Shown piece by piece: positions 23,106-31,100 of a stretch of 37,646 nt of DNA (position 1 is the first letter of the stretch; each line of letters starts with the position of its first letter). The DNA is taken from IMG/VR virus record IMGVR_UViG_3300010373_000028, positions 1 to 37,646 of that record. One strand, written 5' to 3'. The position numbers and the translations under genes are program-made. This DNA is from a virus. The notes under the pieces were generated by a model that saw nothing but the letters and a program-made list of their open reading frames with translations, made no database searches and was not told where the DNA came from.

Positions 23106-23309
23106 CGATCGTTATGTTAGTGCTTGTAAAATTCTCTCTAATTGACTTGGAGGCCCGACAGGGTAACAAGGCGGAAAACGAAAGTTGCCGTGAACGACTA
23201 AACGAGAGAACCTGTAAACAGGATGCGATAGTCTGAACTGCATGAATAAATAAAGATGCAGAGAAGAATCCGAAGAGGTTCTTCCCTCTGAAAAGAGAGT
23301 AACAAAATG
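23106..23309 (+). ncRNA. Group I intron I in the capsid gene (204 nt)
   Basis: P1: exon CAAGCAT pairs with intron GTGCTTG, with T-G at the cut. P3: TTCTCTC with GAGAGAA. P4: CTTG with CAAG. P5: CCC-GACA-GGG. P7: GACTA with TAGTC. P8: CCTG with CAGG. P9 region: TGCAT/ATGCA, GAAGAA/TTCTTC and CTCT-GAAA-AGAG. The intron ends GTAACAAAATG; loop ATGT can pair with exon ACAT as P10. Size and core fit a minimal group I ribozyme. No open reading frame lies inside. Confidence 0.9.
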
Positions 23310-23355
23310 GACATGGCTGATATTGCTTTTCAAGGGATCACCATTAATGCTCCGT
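23310..23355 (+). CDS. Major capsid protein, exon 2 of 5 (46 nt)
   Basis: It encodes DMADIAFQGITINAP and the first base of the next codon. It joins in phase 0 to exon 1 (giving SVKH-DMAD). It ends GCTCCGT, where the T is the P1 wobble base of intron II. Read through unspliced, a TAG follows at 23365. Confidence 0.85.
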
Positions 23356-23562
23356 TAAATTCCTAGCGGAGGATAAATTCTCTCTGATTGACTTGGAAGT
23401 CCTGAAGAGGATGACAAGGCGGAAGACGATGAGTCACCGTGAACGACTGAGTGAGAGAACTCTAAATGAGATGCGACAGTCTGAACATTGGATATAACTA
23501 AATGAAACCAGTGAGAGAAATCCGAAGCGGTTTCTCCCGTCGAAAGATGAGTAACAATGTTG
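23356..23562 (+). ncRNA. Group I intron II in the capsid gene (~207 nt)
   Basis: P1: exon CTCCGT pairs with GCGGAG. P3: TTCTCTC with GAGAGAA, as in intron I. P5: TCCT-GAAG-AGGA. P7: GACTG with CAGTC, changed from GACTA/TAGTC of intron I by a compensatory pair. P8: CTC/GAG. P9.1: GAGAAA/TTTCTC with the same TCCGAAG loop start as introns I and IV. The 3' end may be 23559 (GTAACAATG) or 23562; the latter allows a GGA/TCC P10 and gives NAP-Y-GPI, which I prefer. Both keep the frame. Confidence 0.88.
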
Positions 23563-23711
23563 ATGGACCTATTACAGTGATTCCGGACCGAAATTGCCCA
23601 GCCAAGACAGCGTTTCTACTTCAGTTAGATACTTGGAAGTTAAGATCGCTTGGTAAGGTCCCACACGTACTTACGTACGGAATGGAAGGGCTTGAGGCTT
23701 TGCGAGTTGGT
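23563..23711 (+). CDS. Major capsid protein, exon 3 of 5 (~149 nt)
   Basis: It encodes GPITVIPDRNCPAKTAFLLQ, then LDTWKLRSLG and TYGMEGLEALRVG, the conserved C-terminal part of this capsid family. If intron II ends at 23559, the exon gains three bases (PFDGP instead of PYGP). It ends GGT; read unspliced, a TAA follows after ten codons. Confidence 0.85.
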
Positions 23712-23903
23712 AGACATAGTGCCCGTTTGGTGAGGAATCACTAAATGCATAATCCCGAATATCGGTTAAAATCTGGAAGCAGACAAGACCGAAGCGTAAA
23801 ACATTTGAACTACGCTCGAACGACTGACAAGGGCAACGAGTACCGTTGGATATACAGTCTCATCTCACACTATAACAATATGAAATGTGAGCTAAGATCC
23901 ATG
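23712..23903 (+). ncRNA. Group I intron III in the capsid gene (192 nt), distinct type
   Basis: P7 is GACTG (in GAACGACTGAC) with CAGTC, P8 CAAC with GTTG, and P9 CTCACA with TGTGAG. P1 is weaker: CGAGTTGGT pairs with GCCCGTTTG through several wobbles and one T-C mismatch. P10 is good: loop TAGT with exon ACTG. I cannot assign P3-P6 with confidence. It lacks the TCCGAAG hairpin and GTAAC end of the other three, so it is probably from a different intron lineage. Confidence 0.78.
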
Positions 23904-23915
23904 ACTGCAGACGCT
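23904..23915 (+). CDS. Major capsid protein, exon 4 of 5 (12-nt micro-exon)
   Basis: ACT GCA GAC GCT encodes Thr-Ala-Asp-Ala. It joins RVG of exon 3 to LEIRIG of exon 5, giving RVGTADALEIRIGLYGN, which reads as a continuous conserved capsid segment. Its last bases GACGCT pair with GGCGTC as P1 of intron IV. Confidence 0.8.
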
Positions 23916-24140
23916 AAACAATCTATGGCGTCTATAAACTTTCACTAATTGACTTAGAAGCCCTGAGAAAAAAAGAATCAGGGTGATAAGGCGGAACTTA
24001 ACAAGACCGTGAACGACTAAATGTGAAAGCCCAGAGATGGGATGCGATAGTCTGAACACTAGCTATATATAAAACTAGTGAGGAAGATCCGAAGAGTTCT
24101 TCCCGCCTATTGAAAGATAGGTCATTAAAGTAACAGAATG
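23916..24140 (+). ncRNA. Group I intron IV in the capsid gene (225 nt)
   Basis: P1: GACGCT with GGCGTC, T-G at the cut. P3: CTTTCAC with GTGAAAG, compensated relative to introns I and II. P4: CTTA with TAAG, compensated against CTTG/CAAG. P5 is longer: CCCTGA/TCAGGG. P7: GACTA/TAGTC. P8: CCCA/TGGG. P9 region: CACTAG/CTAGTG, GGAAGA/TCTTCC with TCCGAAG loop, and CCTAT/ATAGG. It ends GTAACAGAATG, and loop TCTA pairs with exon TAGA (P10). It encodes no protein. Confidence 0.9.
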
Positions 24141-24221
24141 TTAGAAATAAGAATCGGACTTTACGGAAATCTCACATGTAATGCCCCCTGCTATAATGCA
24201 AACGTGGCATTATCACAATAG
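24141..24221 (+). CDS. Major capsid protein, exon 5 of 5 (C-terminus)
   Basis: It encodes LEIRIGLYGNLTCNAPCYNA and NVALSQ, then TAG. This is the expected C-terminal strand of the capsid protein, and it joins in phase 0 to the micro-exon. There is no start codon or ribosome binding site of its own, so it can only be made by splicing. Confidence 0.85.
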   Translation, partial: LEIRIGLYGNLTCNAPCYNANVALSQ

Positions 24222-24252
24222 AAGTTGTATTACTCCTTAGTCATCAAACCTT

Positions 24253-24297
24253 GAGGATGGGGGAGCAGTTTAGAGATGTGACTGCTTCCTCGTCCTT
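24253..24297 (+). other. Strong hairpin after the capsid gene
   Basis: GGATGGGGGAGCAGT (24255-24269) pairs along its whole length with ACTGCTTCCTCGTCC (24281-24295), using three G-T or T-G wobbles that only work in + strand RNA. The tail is TTCTTGCC, not a real T-run. It may be an imperfect terminator, an RNase III-type processing site or a stability element separating capsid from the next gene. Nothing else is seen in 24222-24410. Confidence 0.65.
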
Positions 24298-24410
24298 CTT
24301 GCCTAAAAAACAAATAGACATGCATGAAAGAATTAAACGCGGACCCCATATAGAATAAACAGCTGCAGGCTATATGGTGAATCGTTGGCAGCGAATGAAG
24401 GTCTATTTCC

Positions 24411-25013
24411 ATGGCAAATGCAAGAATGCCCCAGTTTCTTTGGTCATACCAAAAAATGCTTACAATGATTGATGGCACAGTCACCTTTGGTGCAAGCGGT
24501 GCTGTCTCGTCCTATACAGGACGTGGAATATCATCTGTCACAAAACTAACAACCGGCATTTATCAGATTCAGTTGACTGATGATTTCAATTATTTCGTAA
24601 ATGGTGATTTCAGAATGGAATCTGGAGTATCCGGAGGCGCTGTCACTGATGGCTCTTTTGTTACAAATACTCTTTATCAGATTCAAACTTTAGGAACCAC
24701 AAACTGGGGGGCGGTAGGTCTTCCTTCGGGTTTAACCCCAGCGGTTGGGATGGTCTTTGTTGCAACAGGCGCAGGTGGCAGCGGTGGGGGAACTGTTAAA
24801 GCTATTGGAGTAAGTGGAATTAACAGTGTTGAGATTGCTCAAAATGTACAGACTGAGCTCTATAATACTGGAACCAATATCGGATCCACCATCGTGGTTC
24901 AGACCCTTGCTCCTACAAGTAGCTCGGTCACTACTCCGATCCCTGCAAGTCCGGCAAACGGATCTATAATGGCTTTCACATTATTTTTCAGAAATTCAAG
25001 CGTCCTTTATTGA
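24411..25013 (+). CDS. Head/virion structural protein downstream of capsid (200 aa)
   Basis: The protein contains GRGISSVTKLTTGIYQIQLT, a GGAVTDGSFVTNTLYQIQTL strand pair with TTNWGAVGLPSGLTPAVGMV, and a Gly-rich turn (FVATGAGGSGGGTVKAIGVS). Proteins with this YQI..LGTTNW..IGLP.G.TP.VGM.FVATG pattern commonly follow the capsid gene in short-tailed phages. It is probably a virion component such as head decoration. AAGG lies nine bases before the ATG. A terminator follows directly. Confidence 0.7.
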   Translation: MANARMPQFLWSYQKMLTMIDGTVTFGASGAVSSYTGRGISSVTKLTTGIYQIQLTDDFNYFVNGDFRMESGVSGGAVTDGSFVTNTLYQIQTLGTTNWGAVGLPSGLTPAVGMVFVATGAGGSGGGTVKAIGVSGINSVEIAQNVQTELYNTGTNIGSTIVVQTLAPTSSSVTTPIPASPANGSIMAFTLFFRNSSVLY

Positions 25014-25024
25014 TCATTAAAATG

Positions 25025-25058
25025 GGCGCAAAGATCTTCTCCTTCTTTGCGCCTTTTT
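25025..25058 (+). terminator. Rho-independent terminator closing the head module
   Basis: GGCGCAAAG pairs perfectly with CTTTGCGCC over an eleven-base loop and is followed by TTTTT. It separates head genes from the tail operon that starts at 25075. Confidence 0.95.
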
Positions 25059-25074
25059 CATACGAGGCAAATGG

Positions 25075-26070
25075 ATGGCAATACTTCCTTTAGTACCTCA
25101 AAACGTCTATGTGCAAGCAGGAAACGGAAAGATCTTAATTTCTTGGTCAATCAGCTTAGGCGCTACTAGCTACAGCGTTCAAAGATCCACTGATGGGATT
25201 AATTTCACAACTGTTGGATCTCCTACTGCGACCCAATATTTAGATTCATCTATTACTGTAGGGGTTCAGTATTATTACCAAGTAGCAAGTGTGAATTCTA
25301 CAGGCACTAGTGGCTACAGTGCTCCTCAAAGCATCATTGCTGCTAATGAAGGTCAGCTTCCGCTGGGTAATCTCAGACTCATGTGCCAGCAAAGAGCAGA
25401 CATGGTGAACTCTCAGTTCGTGAGTCTTCCAGAATGGAACTCATTTATTAATCAGGCTTACTATGAGCTTTACGATTTACTGATTAAGACCTATGAATAC
25501 TACGCCGTTCAGGCCCCTTATACATTCACAGCTGATGGAGTGAATCAACAGTTTGACCTACCTAATGACTTTTATAAGCTTTTAGGAGTAGATCTATCAT
25601 TAGGCACAGGAGCTACTGCGTGGATCAGTCTAAAACAATTTAATTTTATTGATAGAAACTCTTATGTTTATCCACAACTTCAAACGACTGCATTAGGAGT
25701 GTTTAACCCAAGGTATGAAATCATCGGAAATACTATTTTTCTTATTCCTATCCCTCCAGGAGGGCAGCAATTTCGCCTTTGGTATGCGCCTAGGCTTACT
25801 CAGCTTTTACAAGATACTGATATCATGGATGGCGTTAGTGGTTGGACTCAATATGTAATAGCCAGAGCTGCTAAATATGCTCTTGATAAAGAAGAATCAG
25901 ATACGACTAAGCTTGATGCTGAGCTTTTATTTTTAAAGGACCGTATTGAATCCACCGCTCAGAATAGAGACGCAGGACAGCCTGCCACAGTTGCTAATAC
26001 CAGACTTTCTTTTAATAACTGGGGAAGCAATGGAGACGGATGGAGTAATGGAAGCTGGGGTGGATTCTAA
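25075..26070 (+). CDS. Head-tail adaptor with N-terminal fibronectin type III domain
   Basis: Residues about 1-93 are a fibronectin type III domain (VPQNVYVQAGNGKILISWSI, SYSVQRSTDGINF, YYYQVASVNSTGTSGYSAP). The remainder, LRLMCQQRADMVNSQFVSLP, then INQAYYELYDLLIKTYEYYA, DLPNDFYKLLGVDLSL and WYAPRLTQLL, is the helical fold of podovirus tail adaptors (T7 gp11 or P22 gp4 type). It should dock on the portal and receive the tail nozzle. The fused FN3 domain may be exposed and bind surface sugars; that is inference. It ends GGF directly before the next ATG. Confidence 0.75.
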   Translation: MAILPLVPQNVYVQAGNGKILISWSISLGATSYSVQRSTDGINFTTVGSPTATQYLDSSITVGVQYYYQVASVNSTGTSGYSAPQSIIAANEGQLPLGNLRLMCQQRADMVNSQFVSLPEWNSFINQAYYELYDLLIKTYEYYAVQAPYTFTADGVNQQFDLPNDFYKLLGVDLSLGTGATAWISLKQFNFIDRNSYVYPQLQTTALGVFNPRYEIIGNTIFLIPIPPGGQQFRLWYAPRLTQLLQDTDIMDGVSGWTQYVIARAAKYALDKEESDTTKLDAELLFLKDRIESTAQNRDAGQPATVANTRLSFNNWGSNGDGWSNGSWGGF

Positions 26071-26397
26071 ATGAGTCTCCCTATTTATAAGACAGATCTC
26101 ATGGAGTTTAGCTTCTTTCAGACAGCTTGGGCGCAACAGTTAAATCCGGTAGTTGCTAGCCCATTTGTGAACGGAAACTTTCTGAAACAGATCACTCTGA
26201 CCGCTGGAACTCCTAATGTGATTAATCATCTTCTTGGAAGAAATCTTCAAGGATGGTTTTTAACTCGGCAAAGACCATCTACTGACAGTCTCCATTTCGC
26301 TTCTATTTATGATGGTCAAGATAAAAACACGACTCCAAACTTAACTTTAATTCTTAATACTAGTTTTACTGTATCAGTTGATATTTTTGTCTTCTAA
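26071..26397 (+). CDS. Small tail-module protein (108 aa)
   Basis: The gene begins at the base after the adaptor stop codon. It contains LKQITLTAGTPNVINHLLGR, a NLQGWFLTRQR segment, and a C-terminal NTTPNLTLILNTSFTVSVDI, all beta-rich. The INH.LGR.LQGW...RQR pattern recurs in small phage proteins beside the adaptor. A role in tail assembly is inferred from context. Confidence 0.7.
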   Translation: MSLPIYKTDLMEFSFFQTAWAQQLNPVVASPFVNGNFLKQITLTAGTPNVINHLLGRNLQGWFLTRQRPSTDSLHFASIYDGQDKNTTPNLTLILNTSFTVSVDIFVF

Positions 26398-26409
26398 GAG
26401 AGGGAACTT

Positions 26410-27993
26410 ATGGCAGGTGAAACATTTACTCCAAATATGAATCTTCCAGTTCCCGCTGTGGGAACCACAACTGGACCATCTTACGCTGATGATATCAATG
26501 ATTGCATGGATGTGATTGATTCACACGATCATAGCAGCGGTTATGGGGTCCAAATTACACCTGCGGGCATCAATATTAATTCAGACTTTGATATTAATAA
26601 TTACAATATAACTGAACCTAGAACTGTTAGATTCTATCCTCAGACATCAACCCTAATCGGGGGTTCTGATTTATGTTGTATTTATTCAGTCGGTCCTGAG
26701 CTTTATTATACAGACGGTAATAATAACCCGGTTCAAATAACTGATAACGGATCTATAGCTGGTGCTACTGGTACTATAGGAGGATTAACATCACCGGCAT
26801 CTGCTTCTTATGTTGCCGTTTCTAGCACATTCATATTCCAATCCAATGCAAACGTTGCAGCAAGCTTAGACGTACGAAACGTCATTTTAAGAAACTCAGC
26901 TGCGAGCTCTTATGGATTAACTCTTTCTCCTCCTGCTTCCATGGGGGCAAATTATCCGATCACATTTCCAACACTTCCATCTTCTCAGAAAATCATGACG
27001 CTTGATAATTTGGGCAATATGGCAGCTCCTTATACTGTCGATGGAAGCACAATTACCATTAGCTCAAACGTAATAGGAGTTCCAGCCGGTGGAATCACTT
27101 CTACACAGCTGGGTACCGCATCTGTCATAGCTGGTAAATTAGGTGGGGGTGCAGTTACGACAGGAACTATTGCTACAGGAGCTGTAACTGCAGCTACCAT
27201 TGCAACTGGCGCTGTAACTGCAAGCGCTCTTGGATCTGGATCAGTAACTTCAGCCGCATTAGGAATTGGATCAGTCACCTCTGTTGCTATTGCTGCTAAC
27301 TCGATTGCAACAGGTGCAATTCAAGCAGGTGCCGTTGTAAGTACTAATATCGGAACCAACACAATTCAGACTTCAAATTACCAAGATCAAAGCGTGACAG
27401 CCACTAAGATGGCTCTTAACACAATCACAAATTCACAATTAGCTGCAAACTGTGTTCAGTCATCTAATATTCTGGCTGGAAATGTGGGGACCACACAACT
27501 TGCTTCAACCTCAGTGACTCAAGATAAACTTCAGGCAAGCTCACTCGGCACTTCAGCCACTTTAGGCAACGTGATGGCCAGTGCTGATATCATATTAGAT
27601 AATTTCACAGCCACTACTTATACAAACATAGCAAGTGGCACAATTGTCACTTCAGGAAATAGACCCGTCATGTGCATTATGTGTTGTTATCCGTCCGGAA
27701 CTGGATTTCCTGGAAATATCGAATGGGGTGATCTTTCTCAACTTGGGGGTAATGTTAATTTGGAGCTTCAAGTATTAAGAGATACTACTCCAATAGGCTC
27801 TTATATTACGGCAGAAGGTATTGCTTCTAGCAATTTGGGTTACCATACTTCTTGGAGTTACTCTTGGATTTGGGTCGATGTACCTCCTTCAGCCGGAACT
27901 CACACTTATTATTTACAAGCTTCTATTACAGGGGATGCTACAGGGCTTTATATCGACATAAACTATTATCGTTTTATAGTTTATGAACTTTAG
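26410..27993 (+). CDS. Tail fibre-like protein with AVTA/GSVT repeats
   Basis: GAGGG precedes the ATG. The N-terminus (MAGETFTPNMNLPVPAVGTT, ADDINDCMDVIDSHDHSSGYG) is a virion-attachment-like segment with the DxHDHSSG motif common in phage fibres. Residues about 225-370 are a repetitive fibrous rod with units such as GAVTTGTIATGAVTAATIAT and GSVTSAALGIGSVTS (5- to 10-residue period). The C-terminal 140 residues form a globular beta-rich tip. It is likely a side fibre or a binding protein. Confidence 0.78.
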   Translation: MAGETFTPNMNLPVPAVGTTTGPSYADDINDCMDVIDSHDHSSGYGVQITPAGININSDFDINNYNITEPRTVRFYPQTSTLIGGSDLCCIYSVGPELYYTDGNNNPVQITDNGSIAGATGTIGGLTSPASASYVAVSSTFIFQSNANVAASLDVRNVILRNSAASSYGLTLSPPASMGANYPITFPTLPSSQKIMTLDNLGNMAAPYTVDGSTITISSNVIGVPAGGITSTQLGTASVIAGKLGGGAVTTGTIATGAVTAATIATGAVTASALGSGSVTSAALGIGSVTSVAIAANSIATGAIQAGAVVSTNIGTNTIQTSNYQDQSVTATKMALNTITNSQLAANCVQSSNILAGNVGTTQLASTSVTQDKLQASSLGTSATLGNVMASADIILDNFTATTYTNIASGTIVTSGNRPVMCIMCCYPSGTGFPGNIEWGDLSQLGGNVNLELQVLRDTTPIGSYITAEGIASSNLGYHTSWSYSWIWVDVPPSAGTHTYYLQASITGDATGLYIDINYYRFIVYEL

Positions 27994-28004
27994 GAAACTA
28001 GTGA

Positions 28005-31000
28005 ATGGCGCTTAACAAACAAGTTATTAATATTAACTTCTCTCAAGGACTTGATCTTAAGACAGATCCCTGGCAGCTATCTTCTGGGCGCTTTTTGATA
28101 TTAGAAAACAGTGTATTTGATAAATCAGGACGATTAACCAAAAGAAATGGATATGGTGCTCTTGAACCACTTCCAGACAAGTCTTACACCACAATAACGA
28201 GCTATAAAGGTGATTTGATTGCAATCGGAAATAGTCTGCAAGTTTATGATGAAAAAAGTAATATATGGATCGACAAAGGTTATATTAGGACGGTAAATTT
28301 TTCTGTTAAAGAACTAGGTAGATCTGAAACGGGAGTTAAAACAGTATTTTCAGATGTTTCTAGTAATTTGATTTGTTGCAGCATCATAAAAGATAACGAT
28401 GGAACACTTTATTATCAAATAGTAGATACGACTAGCGGTCAAATATTAGTTGATTTAACAATAATCGGAAATCCGGTATTCGGTTATCCTATAGATACAG
28501 CCTATGTATATGCAGTAGGTAATTTTTTCTTTATTCCTTTTAATTATACAACCGGAGGACTTTATTATTGGTACTGTCTAACTGTATCAGCTCAAACATT
28601 GATTTCTTCTCAACAAGGAAATAATACAGGATATAAACTTTTAGCCAGTAATGTAGGTTCTGGAAGTTATTTTTCGGGATGTGTTGCAAATAATTATTTA
28701 TATTTCGTATATACATTTGCACCTAACGGATACATGAATTTTCAGACATTAAGTTCATCTATCGTTTTATCAACTAGTGTACCTATTAATGTCACTCCAT
28801 TAGCCGGAAGTTTAACATCTCAAGATGTTATTAAAATGTGTGCAGATGTATCTGGACAGCAACCAATTATTTGGATCAATTATATTGCTTTTAATTCATC
28901 GACTTCTAGTAACAATCTTTTCACAAGTGCCTATAATTCGGCATTAATTCAAGTACTAGCCCCAACGGCGATAACCGATACATTAGCAGTAGTAAGTAAT
29001 ATAAAACAATTTACTTCTTCGGTAGACAGAAACCAAAATTTCATTTTTTTTGAAATTGCAGATACTTATGATGGAACAATAGTTAGTAATTATATTTGCG
29101 TATTTTCCATTTATGTTACAGGTCAAGCTCTGAGCGCAGGACGGGTAATTGCCTATGGATTAGCATTAGCTTCAAATGCTTTTGTTGTCCCAAATATTAT
29201 CGTAGAGCCATTGTCTGGTTTTCCCTTAGAGTTAGGTTATGTACAGTATAAAGTTTTTGTTGCTGCTTATTTTCAAAATGATCCACAAAAGACTCTTTTT
29301 ATTTTAGATTATTTAGGAGACGTTTTAGCGAAATTGGCTTACGGGAATTTCTTTCCAAATAGCCTTCTTCCAGTAGTACCGGTAATAGGAAATAATGCCT
29401 ATTGTCCTTATCTTTTTCAATATCAGACAAATGGATTAGTTTCTCAAGCAAACCTAGCACTTATAAATTATTCAACGTCAGAAGTTCCAAGTTATGAAAT
29501 AGCTAATTGCCTTCATATAACTAGTGGAATTTTGTGGATGTACGATGGAACTTTCCCAGTAGAATTGGGATTTCATTTATATCCTGATTACGTCAAGGTC
29601 GTTACTGCTACTACTGGAGGCTCCATTACTCAAGGAACTTATACTTATTATGTCACTTATGAATGGAGTGATGCTCAAGGAAATATACATAGAAGTGCTC
29701 CATCCTTACCAATCAGTATTGTTGTTCCTGCCGGAACTTCAACCAATAAAAATACGATTACTGTTTCAAATTTAAGAGTGACTTACAAAGTAAGTCCTTA
29801 TCCTGTATACATTGTTATCTATAGAACTTCCGTCAATCAACCAATACCTTATTGCGTAAATAGCGGAAGTAATTTAATTGTAAATAATACAAGAACTAAT
29901 ACGGCAACTTTTGTAGATACTTTAATAGACAGTGATATTGCAGGAGAAACAATTTTATATACTTACGGAGGAGAAGTCGAAAATATAGGTCCTCCCGCTT
30001 GTAAATCAGCCACGATTTATAAGTCAAGAATGTTTATCATTCCTTCCGAATATCCAAATCAAATCTGGTTTTCAAAATCAGTACTTCAAAATACACCCGT
30101 GGAATTTTCGGATGTATTAACAATATACACGGGTCCTGTCATCTCTGGACAAGACGTCGCAGGAGATAATGTCACAATCACTTCCATGGATGATAAAATC
30201 ATCTTAGGAAAATCAAACGGCGCCTTTTGCTATCTTTATGGAAATGGACCAGATAATACTGGCGCAAATAATGATTTCTCAGAACCTCTTCCAATCACTT
30301 CACCAGTGGGATGCACCAATCAGTTAAGTATTGTTCCTATTCCTACAGGTCTTATGTTTGAATCAGAAGGAAACGGCATCTGGATCTTGAGACGTGATCT
30401 CATTACCATGTTTATTGGCGCAGATGTGGATGATTATAAAGATAGACAAGTAGTAACTTCTATTAATATTCCACGTCAAAATGAGGTGCGCTTCTCATTA
30501 GACGACGGAACCATCTTAGTTTACGACTACTTCTATAATCAATGGACTACGTTTGAAGATAATAAAGCGATTTGCACTGAGAATATCAATGGGCTGCAAA
30601 CTCTTTTATTAGCTGACGGTACTGTAAGACAAGAGACTTTAGGCTCTTATCATGACGCTGGTAAAGCAGTTTACATGAAGTTCCAAACCGGTTGGATAAA
30701 CGCGGCTGGCATCCAAGGATTTCAAAGAGCCTATTACATGTATATTTTAGCCAATTATCAGTCTCCTCATAAGCTTTATGTGCAGATTGCTTATGACTAT
30801 AATCCATCTCCTGTTCAAGCTGAACTCATCACTCCTATTCAACAAAACTTAGTTTATGGAGAGGATCCTGTTTGGGGATCAAGCAGTCCTTGGGGAGGCG
30901 ATGGAACGGTTGAGCAATGGAGAGTCTTTTTCCAAAGGCAAAAGTGTCAGTCCTTTCAAATTACAGTCACAGAAGTTCCCTATCCGGGATTGGCTTATGA

Positions 31001-31100
31001 TCCAGGAGCTGGGTTAACGATTTCATCACTTAATATCGTTGTAGGAATAAAATCAGGTTATGCAAGACTCAGAACAGGCGCATCAACACAAACCGGGTAA
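28005..31100 (+). CDS. Tail hub/nozzle protein (P22 gp10- or T7 gp12-like)
   Basis: The 1031-residue beta-rich protein starts KQVININFSQGLDLKTDPWQ and continues FLILENSVFDKSGRLTKRNG, the classic opening of podovirus tail nozzle/hub proteins. Later segments include IWFSKS...FSDVLTIYTGP, ITSMDDKIILGKSNGAFCYL, and VRFSLDDGTILVYDYFYNQWTTFE, which look like beta-propeller blades. It would plug the adaptor ring and form the distal tail tube. The last 41 bases overlap the next gene. Confidence 0.82.
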   Translation: MALNKQVININFSQGLDLKTDPWQLSSGRFLILENSVFDKSGRLTKRNGYGALEPLPDKSYTTITSYKGDLIAIGNSLQVYDEKSNIWIDKGYIRTVNFSVKELGRSETGVKTVFSDVSSNLICCSIIKDNDGTLYYQIVDTTSGQILVDLTIIGNPVFGYPIDTAYVYAVGNFFFIPFNYTTGGLYYWYCLTVSAQTLISSQQGNNTGYKLLASNVGSGSYFSGCVANNYLYFVYTFAPNGYMNFQTLSSSIVLSTSVPINVTPLAGSLTSQDVIKMCADVSGQQPIIWINYIAFNSSTSSNNLFTSAYNSALIQVLAPTAITDTLAVVSNIKQFTSSVDRNQNFIFFEIADTYDGTIVSNYICVFSIYVTGQALSAGRVIAYGLALASNAFVVPNIIVEPLSGFPLELGYVQYKVFVAAYFQNDPQKTLFILDYLGDVLAKLAYGNFFPNSLLPVVPVIGNNAYCPYLFQYQTNGLVSQANLALINYSTSEVPSYEIANCLHITSGILWMYDGTFPVELGFHLYPDYVKVVTATTGGSITQGTYTYYVTYEWSDAQGNIHRSAPSLPISIVVPAGTSTNKNTITVSNLRVTYKVSPYPVYIVIYRTSVNQPIPYCVNSGSNLIVNNTRTNTATFVDTLIDSDIAGETILYTYGGEVENIGPPACKSATIYKSRMFIIPSEYPNQIWFSKSVLQNTPVEFSDVLTIYTGPVISGQDVAGDNVTITSMDDKIILGKSNGAFCYLYGNGPDNTGANNDFSEPLPITSPVGCTNQLSIVPIPTGLMFESEGNGIWILRRDLITMFIGADVDDYKDRQVVTSINIPRQNEVRFSLDDGTILVYDYFYNQWTTFEDNKAICTENINGLQTLLLADGTVRQETLGSYHDAGKAVYMKFQTGWINAAGIQGFQRAYYMYILANYQSPHKLYVQIAYDYNPSPVQAELITPIQQNLVYGEDPVWGSSSPWGGDGTVEQWRVFFQRQKCQSFQITVTEVPYPGLAYDPGAGLTISSLNIVVGIKSGYARLRTGASTQTG

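Noticed and set aside
22077-23120. Capsid gene broken by a simple frameshift or nonsense mutation
   Set aside because: The downstream blocks are separated by about 200 nt each of sequence with group I cores, and all boundaries keep the frame after removal. A pseudogene would not show four such precise gaps.
23502-23744. 80-codon + strand frame inside the capsid region as an independent gene
   Set aside because: Its middle is capsid exon 3, while its first part and last ten codons are intron sequence. Splicing explains it better.
23745-23948. 67-codon + strand frame as an intron-encoded endonuclease
   Set aside because: It covers the core of intron III, exon 4 and the start of intron IV, and shows no HNH, GIY-YIG or LAGLIDADG motif.
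24230-24484. 84-codon - strand frame after the capsid gene
   Set aside because: It crosses the start of the + strand 24411 gene and the hairpin, has no ribosome binding site and resembles no protein family.
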